From the NCBI RefSeq assembly GCF_934725225.1, contig NZ_CAKVAM010000001.1, positions 1 to 64,000 of the forward strand: a DNA stretch of 64,000 nucleotides. Direction: 5' to 3'. A program made the translations under genes and the position numbers. This stretch comes from an uncultured Treponema sp. Lineage in GTDB: Bacteria; Spirochaetota; Spirochaetia; Treponematales; Treponemataceae. Under the pieces are notes generated by a model, which had not been told where the DNA came from, did not search any database, and worked only from the letters and a program-made list of their open reading frames with translations. Of this stretch, positions 38,218-46,940 are shown piece after piece; within the stretch, counting starts at the first letter, position 1, and every line of letters starts with the position of its first letter.

Positions 38218-39948
38218 ATGACTGACCCGTTTGCACAAGTTCTGCCGCAGGCTTTTCATTTTTCACATTTGCAGGGAACACAGTTTGTTCTTTTGCTCGG
38301 AATCATCATGTTCTTTGGCGCGCTCGGCGGACGCATTTTTCAAAAGCTGAAAATTCCGCAAGTCGTAGGATATATTGTAATCGGAATTTTAATCGGCTCT
38401 TCCGGCTTTCAAATTCTGCGGATTGAAACAATAATCGCACTGAATCCAATAAACACAATCGCGCTTTCTTTGATAGGATTTTTAATCGGCGCAGAACTAA
38501 AAATCGATGTAATAAAAAAATACGGCAAGCAGTTCATTGGAATTTTAATCGGCGAATCTGTAACTCCATTTTTTGTCGTAGGATTTTTTGTCACTTTGAT
38601 TGCATACATTTTTATGAAAGATTTAAAAATCGCAATTTCCTTTGGACTGATTCTTGGAGCAATATGTTCCGCAACAGCTCCGGCGGCAACAACTGATGTT
38701 TTAAAAGAATACAGAACGCGCGGACCTTTAACAACAACAATTCTTGGAATTGTCGCAATGGATGACGCAGTCGCGCTGATTTTGTACGCAGTCGCATCTA
38801 CGGTTGTTTCACCTTTGCTTGGCGGACAAGGTCAGTCATTCGGAATGCAAATGCTGAACATTGCAAAAGATATTTTTGGTTCTATTATAGCCGGAAGCAT
38901 TTTTGGCGCGCTTGTAACTTTTGTTGTAAAAAATCTTATGAAAGATGAAGGCAGAGTTCTTTCATTCGGACTTGGAGGACTTTTTCTTTCAACAGGAGTC
39001 TGCACAATTTTAGGGCTTGACAATATTCTTGCCGCAATGTCTCTTGGATTTTTTATGGTGAATTTCGCACCTGCAAAAACACGCCCGATATTCAGCCTTG
39101 TTGAAAAATTCACGCCGCCAATTTATGTTTTATTCTTTGTGCTTGTTGGCGCAAAACTGAATATTTGGGTTGTTACTCCAGTCTTGGGAATTCTCGCGAT
39201 TATCTATGTCGCAGGAAGGACTTTAGGAAAATCCATAGGCGCACGTCTTGGCGCAAAAATAACAAAAGCTCCGCAGACAGTCCACGATTTTCTGCCATGG
39301 TGTCTTTTAAGCCAGGCCGGTGTTGCAATCGGACTCAGCATTGCAGCCAGCAACGACTTTGAAAATTCAATCGGTCCTTCTATTATATTGATAATCACGG
39401 CGACAACTTTTATTGTTCAGCTGATTGGCCCGGTCTGCGTAAAACATGGCGTTACAAAAGCAGGCGAAGTTGGTCTTGCCATAACAGAAGACGACATTTT
39501 AAAATCTTCAAAAGTAAAAGATGTTAATTGGGGAAGTGAAAAAATTTGCTGCGCCGAAAGCCACGCAATTGTCAATGAAACAGAAAAAATCTGCCATATA
39601 CTTAAAAATTTTGAAACTCACCACAACCAGTCATTTGCAGTCGCTTCAACTGAATCTGGAAAACTTTCAGGCATAATCACGCTTGAGCATTTAAAAGAAA
39701 CGCTTATGATTGGAGAGTTTGCGGACACACTTCTTGCCGTTGACATCATGGACAAGCCTGCTTGCACTTGCAGCCCTGAAGATTCGCTTCCTGATGTTTA
39801 TAAAAAATTCAGCGATGCAGACACGGAATCACTTCCGATTGTAGACAACGATGGAAAGCCTCTTGGCATTATGGAAAAATTCGCCGTTGACCATTATCTT
39901 CACACAAGAATCCTTGAAATAAACCGTAAACTTGAAAACATGGCATAA
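38218..39948 (+). CDS. Cation/proton antiporter (CPA2 type) with C-terminal CBS domains
   Basis: A 576-residue protein. Residues 15-410 hold about twelve transmembrane helices of the Na+/H+ exchanger fold (GGRIFQKLKIPQVVGYIVIGILIG, LSLIGFLIGAELK, ATAPAATTDVLKEYRTRG, VAMDDAVALILYAV). Residues 440-575 are a cytoplasmic pair of CBS motifs (SGIITLEHLKETLMIG; LPIVDNDGKPLGIM), likely a nucleotide sensor gating the carrier. It probably controls internal pH and sodium or potassium. ACGGAGA precedes the start. It is followed, after about 75 bp, by the nfu-slyD pair. Confidence 0.9.
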   Translation: MTDPFAQVLPQAFHFSHLQGTQFVLLLGIIMFFGALGGRIFQKLKIPQVVGYIVIGILIGSSGFQILRIETIIALNPINTIALSLIGFLIGAELKIDVIKKYGKQFIGILIGESVTPFFVVGFFVTLIAYIFMKDLKIAISFGLILGAICSATAPAATTDVLKEYRTRGPLTTTILGIVAMDDAVALILYAVASTVVSPLLGGQGQSFGMQMLNIAKDIFGSIIAGSIFGALVTFVVKNLMKDEGRVLSFGLGGLFLSTGVCTILGLDNILAAMSLGFFMVNFAPAKTRPIFSLVEKFTPPIYVLFFVLVGAKLNIWVVTPVLGILAIIYVAGRTLGKSIGARLGAKITKAPQTVHDFLPWCLLSQAGVAIGLSIAASNDFENSIGPSIILIITATTFIVQLIGPVCVKHGVTKAGEVGLAITEDDILKSSKVKDVNWGSEKICCAESHAIVNETEKICHILKNFETHHNQSFAVASTESGKLSGIITLEHLKETLMIGEFADTLLAVDIMDKPACTCSPEDSLPDVYKKFSDADTESLPIVDNDGKPLGIMEKFAVDHYLHTRILEINRKLENMA

Positions 39949-40022
39949 AATCAAAAAAGTGAATCATTGCATAAATCTGCCAAATTTTGTATCTTTAGAA
40001 AAATAAAATTTTAGAGGTAGAA

Positions 40023-40259
40023 ATGGCAGACGAAGCTCTCATTGCAAAAGTAAAAGAAACTTTGGAAGCATTCCGACCGCAGCTTAACGCAGATGGCGGC
40101 GACATGGAATTTATAAATATCGATGATGAAAATAAAGTTCATCTAAAACTCACCGGGGCTTGCGGCTCATGTCCTATGGCAACAATGACTCTTAAAATGG
40201 GAATCGAACGCTACTTAAAAGAAACCTGCCCCGAAATTTCCGAAGTTGTACAGGATTAA
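40023..40259 (+). CDS. nfu: NifU-like iron-sulfur scaffold domain protein
   Basis: A 78-residue protein made of a single NifU C-terminal domain. It has the hallmark RPQLNADGGDMEFI and the cluster-binding CGSCPM at residues 46-51 (C-X2-C), which carries a labile [4Fe-4S] cluster for delivery to apo-proteins. TAGAGGTAG precedes the start. The slyD gene begins three bases after the stop, so they are co-transcribed. The iron-sulfur proteins here (IorA, Nth, the radical SAM protein) are possible clients. Confidence 0.95.
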   Translation: MADEALIAKVKETLEAFRPQLNADGGDMEFINIDDENKVHLKLTGACGSCPMATMTLKMGIERYLKETCPEISEVVQD

Positions 40260-40262
40260 GCA

Positions 40263-40808
40263 ATGACAGTTGAAAACGACAAATATGTTTCTATCCATTA
40301 TGTATTGAAAAATGATGAAGGAGCAGTTCTCGATTCTTCCACTGAAAAAACTTTGGATTATGTTCATGGACGCGGCTACCTTTTGCCTAAGCTGGAAGAG
40401 CAGTTAGCAGGAAAAAATCCCGGAGACAAATTCAGCGTAATTCTTGAACCGAAAGACGGCTACGGAGAATATAGAAAAGAACTTGTTACAGATGTTGACC
40501 GCTCAAATTTTGAAGATGGAGTTCCTATTGAAGTCGGAATGGCTTTTCAGGCGATGACTGCTTCTGGCCCGCAAATTGTGCGCGTTACAAAAATCAGCGA
40601 CAACAAAATAACAGTTGACGCAAACCACGAGCTTGCAGGAACACGGCTTCATTTTGAAGTTGAAATTGCAGACGTGCGCAATGCTACAGAAGAAGAACTG
40701 AATCCACCATCTTGTGGCTGCGGCGGAAATTGCGGTGGCGGCTGTGGAGGCGAATGTTCTGACGGAGGCTGCGGCAACTGCGGTGGAAATTGCGGCTGCG
40801 AAAACTAA
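40263..40808 (+). CDS. slyD: SlyD-type peptidyl-prolyl isomerase with a cysteine-rich metal tail
   Basis: A 181-residue FKBP-fold isomerase and chaperone. The FKBP part has YVLKNDEGAVLDSS, YVHGRGYLLPKLEEQLAGKNPGDKF and the IF insert domain (YGEYRKELVTDVDRSNF). NHELAGTRLHFEVEIADVR is a SlyD signature. The tail (PPSCGCGGNCGGGC onward, ending CGCEN) carries about a dozen cysteines and glycines instead of SlyD's usual His-rich tail. It probably binds nickel, zinc or copper. It is coupled with nfu and overlaps the convergent aroK by four bases. Confidence 0.93.
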   Translation: MTVENDKYVSIHYVLKNDEGAVLDSSTEKTLDYVHGRGYLLPKLEEQLAGKNPGDKFSVILEPKDGYGEYRKELVTDVDRSNFEDGVPIEVGMAFQAMTASGPQIVRVTKISDNKITVDANHELAGTRLHFEVEIADVRNATEEELNPPSCGCGGNCGGGCGGECSDGGCGNCGGNCGCEN

Positions 40809-41380
40809 ACTTTAGAAGAAACAGTTTCGATTATTTTTCTAGCGTTCGCTTCTTTTGAAGAGCCGGACATATCAATAACAACATCGGCCAGCTGTTCATA
40901 AATAAGTTCACGTTCAATAAAAAAGTCATGGAAAATTTTTTTTGCATCGGCTATTGAACGTGGATTTTTTTTTGCAATAAAAGCAGGAACATTCAAAAGC
41001 GTTCCGTCTTGAGCAACAGAAATTTCCCGCAAAACACGGAAGCTTGCAATTCTTTCTGGAGTCTTTAAAAAAACAAAAGTTCCGATTTTTTTTAAAACAT
41101 CAAGAGCTTTTTTATTTGTGCAGATTCCGCCGCCAGTCGCTATAACTGCATTTTTTTCAGCGGAAGAATTTATTTTTTCCTGCAAAAATGAGCAGGCCTT
41201 TTCTTCAGCTTCCTGAAAACCTTCATTTCCAAATTCTGTATAAATCTGCCGCGGAGTTTTTCCTGTCATTTCAAAAATCACATCGTCCGTGTCAAAAAAC
41301 GGCACTGAAAGTTTTTTGCTTATTATGCGTCCTTGCGTTGATTTTCCGCAGTGCTTAATGCCCATTAAAATTATGCTCAA
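40805..41380 (-). CDS. aroK: Shikimate kinase
   Basis: A 191-residue kinase. The P-loop is GIKHCGKST, followed by FFDTDDVIFEMTGKTPRQIYTEFGNEGFQEAE and TGGGICTNKKALDVLK, all standard for the enzyme that phosphorylates shikimate in the aromatic amino acid pathway. The family's usual G in the loop is present and the substrate Asp is in DTDD. It begins four bases after the methyltransferase stop and shares its minus-strand operon with the TraB, methyltransferase and TPR genes. Confidence 0.9.
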   Translation of the reverse strand: MSIILMGIKHCGKSTQGRIISKKLSVPFFDTDDVIFEMTGKTPRQIYTEFGNEGFQEAEEKACSFLQEKINSSAEKNAVIATGGGICTNKKALDVLKKIGTFVFLKTPERIASFRVLREISVAQDGTLLNVPAFIAKKNPRSIADAKKIFHDFFIERELIYEQLADVVIDMSGSSKEANARKIIETVSSKV

Positions 41381-41384
41381 TTTT

Positions 41385-42107
41385 TCATCCCCGGTAAATT
41401 AAAAAAATTGCTGGAACTTTATTTATAGGCGGCTCATTTGATTTTTTCCATTCAGCCACAGAAAGCGTCCTGATAAATTCCTGTTCAGTTGTAAGACCTG
41501 CGACAACACAAACTCGGGTTTCATTCCGGCACGAATTCAAAATCGATTCCAGCATTTTTAAATTTCTGTACGGAGCTTCTATAAAAAGCTGAGTCTGTTT
41601 TTCGTTCCAAGCGCGATTTTCAAGTTGCCTTATTTTTGCGGCGCGTTCATTCGGCTTAACAGGAAGATAGCCGTTAAATGCAAAACTCTGGCCGTTCAGT
41701 CCGCTTGCCATCACAGCCATAATCATCGAAGACGGTCCGGAAAGCGGAACAACTTTTAAATTTTTTTTCTGCGCCATTTCAACAATAGCAGCTCCGGGGT
41801 CGGCAACAGCAGGACAACCAGCTTCTGAAATAATTCCCATCGGAAGTTTTTTCTTCAAAAGCGGATCAAGATAATTTGAAATTTTTGCAAGGTCTGAATG
41901 TTCGTTAAGCTCAAGAAATTCCAGCGAATCAATGTCAATCGATGAATCAGCAAGCTTTAAAAATCGGATTGCGGAACGTCGGTTTTCAACAATGAAATTT
42001 TTTATTCCGCGGATAATTTTTTTGTTATATTCAGGCAGAACTTTTTGATATTCAGTTTCGCCCAAAGTTACAGGAATAAGATAAAGCGCAGGCTCAATTT
42101 TTTCCAT
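41385..42107 (-). CDS. SAM-dependent methyltransferase of the RsmI/tetrapyrrole-methylase family
   Basis: A 240-residue protein. It has the family's fold marks: LYLIPVTLGE at the start, MGIISEAGCPAVADPGAAIV near residue 95, VPLSGPSSMIMAVMASG, and FIEAPYRNLKMLESIL. RsmI methylates the ribose of C1402 in 16S rRNA. This protein is shorter than, and diverged from, classical RsmI (no LGNLxDIT at the start), so it may be a paralogue with another target. Six bases separate it from the TraB gene upstream. Confidence 0.85.
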   Translation of the reverse strand: MEKIEPALYLIPVTLGETEYQKVLPEYNKKIIRGIKNFIVENRRSAIRFLKLADSSIDIDSLEFLELNEHSDLAKISNYLDPLLKKKLPMGIISEAGCPAVADPGAAIVEMAQKKNLKVVPLSGPSSMIMAVMASGLNGQSFAFNGYLPVKPNERAAKIRQLENRAWNEKQTQLFIEAPYRNLKMLESILNSCRNETRVCVVAGLTTEQEFIRTLSVAEWKKSNEPPINKVPAIFLIYRG

Positions 42108-42113
42108 TGCAAA

Positions 42114-43301
42114 TCACCGTGTAAAAATTGAAATAAAACTTGCGCCGCCAATAAAAGTTCCAATGCTGCTTCCAATTGAAGACAAAAAGAAAACAAGCAG
42201 AACGCGAAGAATTCTATTTTTATAAAAACCTTTCACGCTCGAAGCATCAGCCTGCAAATTTTCCATATCTTCAACTGCCGGCTTTTTTACAAGAGCCTGA
42301 ACAATTCCAGAAACAAATCCAATTCCAATAAACGGACAAAGCGAAGTGAACGGCGCGCCAACAGCAGAAACTAAAATTGCAAGAATGTGTCCGCCCGCAA
42401 CAGCCGCACCAATAGCCGCAAGAATTCCATTCCACAAAACCCAGCTTCCAATCAAGTCCGCGCCTTTTTCAATTCCGCCAACAACAAAGCCAGCAACTAT
42501 AAGTCCCAGAATCAAAATCGGAATTATCCAAGAAGCAACTTTTGCTCCAGCTGATTTTTCTGGAACTTTTTCAATTGCGCTCACATCAGGAATTTCTTTT
42601 CCAGATGCAATTTTTTCAAGATGAGAAGAAACTCCCGGCAAATGACCTGCTCCCAAAACTGCAAGAATATTTTTTTGCGGACAAGACCAAATTTTTGAAG
42701 CAAGGTAAAAATCGCGCTCGTCAATCAGAACTTCTTTTACAGCCGGAAGATAAGCCGAAAGCTCCTGCATCATTGTATCCATTTCGCTGGACTGCTTTAA
42801 ATTTTCAATTTCAGTTTCCGAAACTTCTTCCTTGGAAAAAGCAGTGGCAATAAGCAACGAAAGCAGCTTGCATTTTCCCATGAAAGAATTTTTTGCCCAG
42901 GCACGGCGCAACGTAACTGTTACAGGGCGGTCAACCATTATCTGCGGAATTCCAAGCTCCTTGGCTTTTTTAATTGCCGCCGCCATTTCGTCTCCGGGCT
43001 TTATTCCGGCATCTTCTCCCATTCGTTTTTGATACGCTGAAAGGACAATGTTCGCAAGCAAAAGGAATCCCTGCTTTTTCTTGAGGATTTCAATTATGTC
43101 CATTTTTTTCCAGGACTCTTTATCCTCCATATTTTTCAAGCGGTTTTCATCAAGCTCGATTGCAACAGAATCCGGCTTCTGTTCTTCAATTGCATTTTCA
43201 ACTTCCGAAATGCTGGCTTTTGAAACGTGCGCTGTTCCAATGAGAATAAATTTTCTTCCATTAAGTTCAAGGATTTTTTGTGTTGACTTGTTTTCTTCCA
43301 T
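42114..43301 (-). CDS. TraB/PrgY-family membrane protein
   Basis: A 395-residue protein. The N-terminal 220 residues are the TraB domain (FILIGTAHVSKASISEVENAIEEQKPDSVAIELDENR, then MVDRPVTVTLRRAW and LAVLGAGHLPGV), predicted metalloprotease-like; family members inhibit pheromone signals or act at membranes. The C-terminal part has four hydrophobic helices (WIIPILILGLIVAGFVVGGIE, SWVLWNGILAAIGAAVAGG, and two more). It lies six bases after the TPR gene and six before the methyltransferase gene. No target can be named. Confidence 0.88.
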   Translation of the reverse strand: MEENKSTQKILELNGRKFILIGTAHVSKASISEVENAIEEQKPDSVAIELDENRLKNMEDKESWKKMDIIEILKKKQGFLLLANIVLSAYQKRMGEDAGIKPGDEMAAAIKKAKELGIPQIMVDRPVTVTLRRAWAKNSFMGKCKLLSLLIATAFSKEEVSETEIENLKQSSEMDTMMQELSAYLPAVKEVLIDERDFYLASKIWSCPQKNILAVLGAGHLPGVSSHLEKIASGKEIPDVSAIEKVPEKSAGAKVASWIIPILILGLIVAGFVVGGIEKGADLIGSWVLWNGILAAIGAAVAGGHILAILVSAVGAPFTSLCPFIGIGFVSGIVQALVKKPAVEDMENLQADASSVKGFYKNRILRVLLVFFLSSIGSSIGTFIGGASFISIFTR

Positions 43302-43307
43302 AAAAAA

Positions 43308-44768
43308 TTATTTTAAAGGAACTTTTCCTTTTGTTCTCCATTCTGCCAAACGAAATTCAAAAAACATCGGGCTGTTCATGCTGACAACCTTTGCGTAATA
43401 TTCATTGGCAAGTTCTGTTCCACCAAACATATCATAAAAAAGCGCAAGATAATAGTACATTTTTCCCTGCAAATTTCTGTTTGTCATTGCGGAAATTCTC
43501 TGCGGCAAAGGACGCTCGCCCGCCCTGTCATGGAAAACCCGGAGCATAGAATATTCGATTGTGTTTCTGTCCATTTTTCTAAGAACCTGATTGCTGAAAT
43601 TTTTTGCTTCAGTTCCGTTGCCTTCCTTGTAATAACAGTAAGTAATCATCAGCGGATAAGAAATATTATTCTTGTTGGAATCATAGCATTTCATAAAAGC
43701 TTCACGCGCAGTTGTCCAGTTTTCTTCATGAAGGGCAAGAATTCCAAGGCTTTCGTAAGCAAAATAATAATTTGGATTCAGCTCAATGACTTTTTTGTAA
43801 TCTTCCATCGCCTTTGCAAAAATGTCCTGCTCGTCATAAAGCCCTGCCCGGTATGCGTAAGCTAAAAAATAATCCGGCTCAATTTCGATTGCCTTTGTCC
43901 AGGCAGCTTCCGCATTCTTGTAATGCCCAAGATAACGCTCGTACATTCCGTAATCCAGGTTGCATTCATAGTTTTCAGAGTCTGTATCGAGCGCCTGTTT
44001 TGCATAGTCAGAAGCGATTTTGTATTCATTTGCGGCGTAGGCAAGTTTTCCTAAATACAAAAAAGACTGAGTGTTTTTCGGGTCAATCTCAAGAATTTTT
44101 TTGAAAGTCTTTTCAGCCTCGTCATCATTTTCAAGATAGTAGTCGCATTGTCCGGCTCCGCGCAAAGCATCAATATTTTCTGGCTCGCGAAGTAAAGCTC
44201 TTTTATAATAAATTTTTGCCTGCTTGTAGTTTTTCTTTAAAAACATATCTTCGCCAAGCTCCACATTCGCCGCGGAATTCAGCTTGTCTTTTGCCAAAAG
44301 CGAATTGATTTGTTTTGTGCGCTCGGCAGTGTCGCCTTTCATTTTTGCAATTGTAACCGCAAGGGAAGCAACGTCATCATTCTGCGGATCGCGCTGTGAA
44401 AGCTCATTGCAAAGAGCCTGCGCTTCATCAAGATTTTCCGCGCTCACATTTATCGCAGCCTTTAAAAAAAGCAAATCAAAATCGTCCGCATATTTTGCCG
44501 GAAGCTTAGTTTCATAAAGGGAAAGAGCCGCTTCTGGTCCGTCTTTGTTCAAAACAGACTTCAAATCTTCCATAAAATCAGTTTTGGAATATTCAGCTTT
44601 TTTCTTTGTCTCTGATTTCTTTTCAGTTTCAGCAGTTTGAGCCGGCTCTACAGTTTTTTCAGTTGAAGCGCAAGAAGAAAGCCCCATGCTCAAAATAACA
44701 GCAACCGCCACAACAAGAACAACCGCAGCCAAAAGCTCCGTCAACGTAGTTTTTACCGAACTTTTCAT
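43308..44768 (-). CDS. Membrane-anchored TPR protein
   Basis: A 486-residue protein with a short cytoplasmic N-terminus, a transmembrane helix (ELLAAVVLVVAVAVILSMGLSSC, where the Cys might also be a lipobox) and an E/K-rich linker. About nine tetratricopeptide repeats follow from residue 110 to 420 (AKIYYKRALLREPENIDALRGAGQCDYYLEND, then AKQALDTDSENYECNLDYGM and YKKVIELNPNYYFAYESLGILALHEENW). It is probably a periplasmic assembly or docking protein. GAGG precedes the start; it heads the TPR-TraB-methyltransferase-aroK run. Confidence 0.88.
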   Translation of the reverse strand: MKSSVKTTLTELLAAVVLVVAVAVILSMGLSSCASTEKTVEPAQTAETEKKSETKKKAEYSKTDFMEDLKSVLNKDGPEAALSLYETKLPAKYADDFDLLFLKAAINVSAENLDEAQALCNELSQRDPQNDDVASLAVTIAKMKGDTAERTKQINSLLAKDKLNSAANVELGEDMFLKKNYKQAKIYYKRALLREPENIDALRGAGQCDYYLENDDEAEKTFKKILEIDPKNTQSFLYLGKLAYAANEYKIASDYAKQALDTDSENYECNLDYGMYERYLGHYKNAEAAWTKAIEIEPDYFLAYAYRAGLYDEQDIFAKAMEDYKKVIELNPNYYFAYESLGILALHEENWTTAREAFMKCYDSNKNNISYPLMITYCYYKEGNGTEAKNFSNQVLRKMDRNTIEYSMLRVFHDRAGERPLPQRISAMTNRNLQGKMYYYLALFYDMFGGTELANEYYAKVVSMNSPMFFEFRLAEWRTKGKVPLK

Positions 44769-44831
44769 AATTCCTCATATTCCAGAATGCTTATTGCCTT
44801 TTACAATTTTTAAATATAAAATAGCAAAGTT

Positions 44832-46727
44832 ATGCGTAAACATCCTGTAAGAAAGTTTTTTGGACTTACACTCCTTTATTCAACTATTATTGTCGGCATT
44901 TTTGTTATTCAATTTAAGTCCAACTCTGTATTTTCAAAATCTTTGGGAGACTTGAATTTTTCAATTTCCCAGATTCAAACGGAAAACAACGGGACAAGTT
45001 TAAAAAATCAGATAAAAGTATCTTTTAAAGGCATTACGTTTTCAGCGGATGACAAAAATCCAGTAACTGCAAAAGATTCCAGCGGAAATTTAAAGCCGCT
45101 TTTTCTTGAATCCTATGAAGAGTTAGCTGATTCCGTGGAATTTTCGTTTACAGGCGGCGCGCACATAATGTTCCGGCAAATTCAGGATGAAGAAAATTCA
45201 ACTGCGCTTTCAATTCTTGCAATTCCGCCTAAAAACTGCACGGAAATTTTTCTTCCATATAAAATTGCGCAAACTTACAGCACGGAAAATGTTTCGCCGG
45301 CAAATATTCTTGTAACTTCAAAAGACGGAATTTTCAGTTTTACATCGCACGGATTCAGCGCGGAAAAAATCGCGTTTACAAAAACAGATTCCGCGGCGCA
45401 ATATTCGCATTACAATCCCACAAAAAAATTCACATTTGATCTTGTTGCCGGCCTTAAAGGAACTAGCGACAACGAAATCAAAGAACTTACAACAAAAATC
45501 CGCTACAGCCTTGTTGAAAAAATTCAGTCCGTATTGGCGCAGGCAAAAATCGACTCGCTTTCGGAAACAGACATCACGGCTTACGTTGCGGAACTCGCTT
45601 CACAAGGAAAATACAATCAGGCAATCGATTCAATTCCAGATTCGTTCAAAAAAGGAAACAAGCGCACTTACATTTCGTCTCCATATTTTGACAATCTTGT
45701 TTCAATGAGCCGAAGCCTTTCAGTTCAAACTGAAAAATATGCGTCGCTTGTGCAGTCAAATTCGGCGGAAGTTTTCACAGTTGAAGGAATTTCCGATTAC
45801 ATTTTGCGTGAAAAAAAATCTTCAGCAATAAAAAATCTCATAGAAACTGTTTCAAAGGCAACCGGATTTTCGCCGTTTCAGGCAGCCGGAATTATAAGCG
45901 TCTACACGAATTTAAAAAGCAAAGATTCCGCGCTTGTTCAGCCGCTTGAAGCCGTAATAGAAACTTGCGTAAATTCCATTCAGGAAAACTGCAAAATTGA
46001 AAACGGAATTCTAAAAGTTCAAAAAGACGCGGAAAATTCAATGGACATTTACGAAACGGTTTTTACTGGAGACGCTTTGCAAAAACTTGGAAATTTGCAA
46101 GGAAATAAAATTCTGGCTCAAGCCGGAAACCTGATGATTTATTCAAGCCTTTCTGGAACGGACACAAGCATAAGGACAATCGCAAACATTTATCCTATTA
46201 TAGTAAGAAATAATTATTTTTATCCGCACACAGAAATTCTTGGCTGGTACGGAAGCACTTGCGTTTGGGCTTGGACTTGCGCAAAATCGATTTTTTACAC
46301 GCAGGAACCGGCAAACACAGCAAATATTTTTATAGATTTCCCGTTGTCTTTGACGCATTACATTATGCTGAACGGAATTCCTAATTTCCACGGAAAAATT
46401 GAAATCCAGAGCCAAATGTTCAGAACTGATCCGCGCTTTGAAACTTACAATTCATCCGGCTATGTTTACCAGAATTCTTCACGCTCGCTGTTTATAAAAT
46501 CGCGCCATAAGTCAAAAATGGAGCTTATAAGGCTTTTCTATGATGGACCGAGAACTTTTGAGACAACCGCAGATTTGTCAAAAGTTCCGCAACTGCCAAA
46601 ACCGCCAGCACCAGAGCCTAAAAAAGCAGAGCCACAAGCGCAAAATTCAGTTTCCGCAGAAGAAACTCCAGCGGAAATTTCAAATTCTGAAAACGCCACG
46701 ACAAATTCAGCTTTTGAAGAACAGTAA
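44832..46727 (+). CDS. Large membrane-anchored periplasmic protein of unknown function
   Basis: A 631-residue protein with one N-terminal transmembrane helix (FGLTLLYSTIIVGIFVIQF). The body is mostly beta-rich (FKGITFSADDKNPVTAKDSSG, then SVEFSFTGGAHIMFRQ) with a helical middle (residues 260-400) and ends in a Pro/Ala/Glu-rich tail (PKPPAPEPKKAEPQAQ). I do not recognise a family. It may be a treponeme-specific envelope protein. TATAAA lies 11 bases before the ATG and there is no ribosome site. It is divergent from the TPR gene. Confidence 0.8.
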   Translation: MRKHPVRKFFGLTLLYSTIIVGIFVIQFKSNSVFSKSLGDLNFSISQIQTENNGTSLKNQIKVSFKGITFSADDKNPVTAKDSSGNLKPLFLESYEELADSVEFSFTGGAHIMFRQIQDEENSTALSILAIPPKNCTEIFLPYKIAQTYSTENVSPANILVTSKDGIFSFTSHGFSAEKIAFTKTDSAAQYSHYNPTKKFTFDLVAGLKGTSDNEIKELTTKIRYSLVEKIQSVLAQAKIDSLSETDITAYVAELASQGKYNQAIDSIPDSFKKGNKRTYISSPYFDNLVSMSRSLSVQTEKYASLVQSNSAEVFTVEGISDYILREKKSSAIKNLIETVSKATGFSPFQAAGIISVYTNLKSKDSALVQPLEAVIETCVNSIQENCKIENGILKVQKDAENSMDIYETVFTGDALQKLGNLQGNKILAQAGNLMIYSSLSGTDTSIRTIANIYPIIVRNNYFYPHTEILGWYGSTCVWAWTCAKSIFYTQEPANTANIFIDFPLSLTHYIMLNGIPNFHGKIEIQSQMFRTDPRFETYNSSGYVYQNSSRSLFIKSRHKSKMELIRLFYDGPRTFETTADLSKVPQLPKPPAPEPKKAEPQAQNSVSAEETPAEISNSENATTNSAFEEQ

Positions 46728-46736
46728 AAATTAAAA

Positions 46737-46806
46737 AGATTCTCGCAACAAGCGCAGGAACAACAAAAAAATGTCAAGCCGTTGCTATGTTCGACACGGC
46801 AATCTT
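46737..46806. repeat. Dispersed palindromic repeats, paired copies 5a and 5b
   Basis: 46737-46765 matches copy 2 with a few changes (AGATTCTCGCAACAAGCGC and on). Directly after, 46770-46806 read on the minus strand begins AGATTGCCGTGTC, the start of another copy. Two copies in opposite orientation resemble a composite BIME-type element. Confidence 0.5.
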
Positions 46807-46940
46807 ATTTTTCCCGGCTTGAAATCAAAGCGAAAAAAAACAAATTTTTTCACTATTTTTTGTCATTTTAAAGAAATATGTGCTATAATTACTCAAAATG
46901 CCGTTACATCAACTTTTGAAAAAAAGCAGCAGGAGCAATT

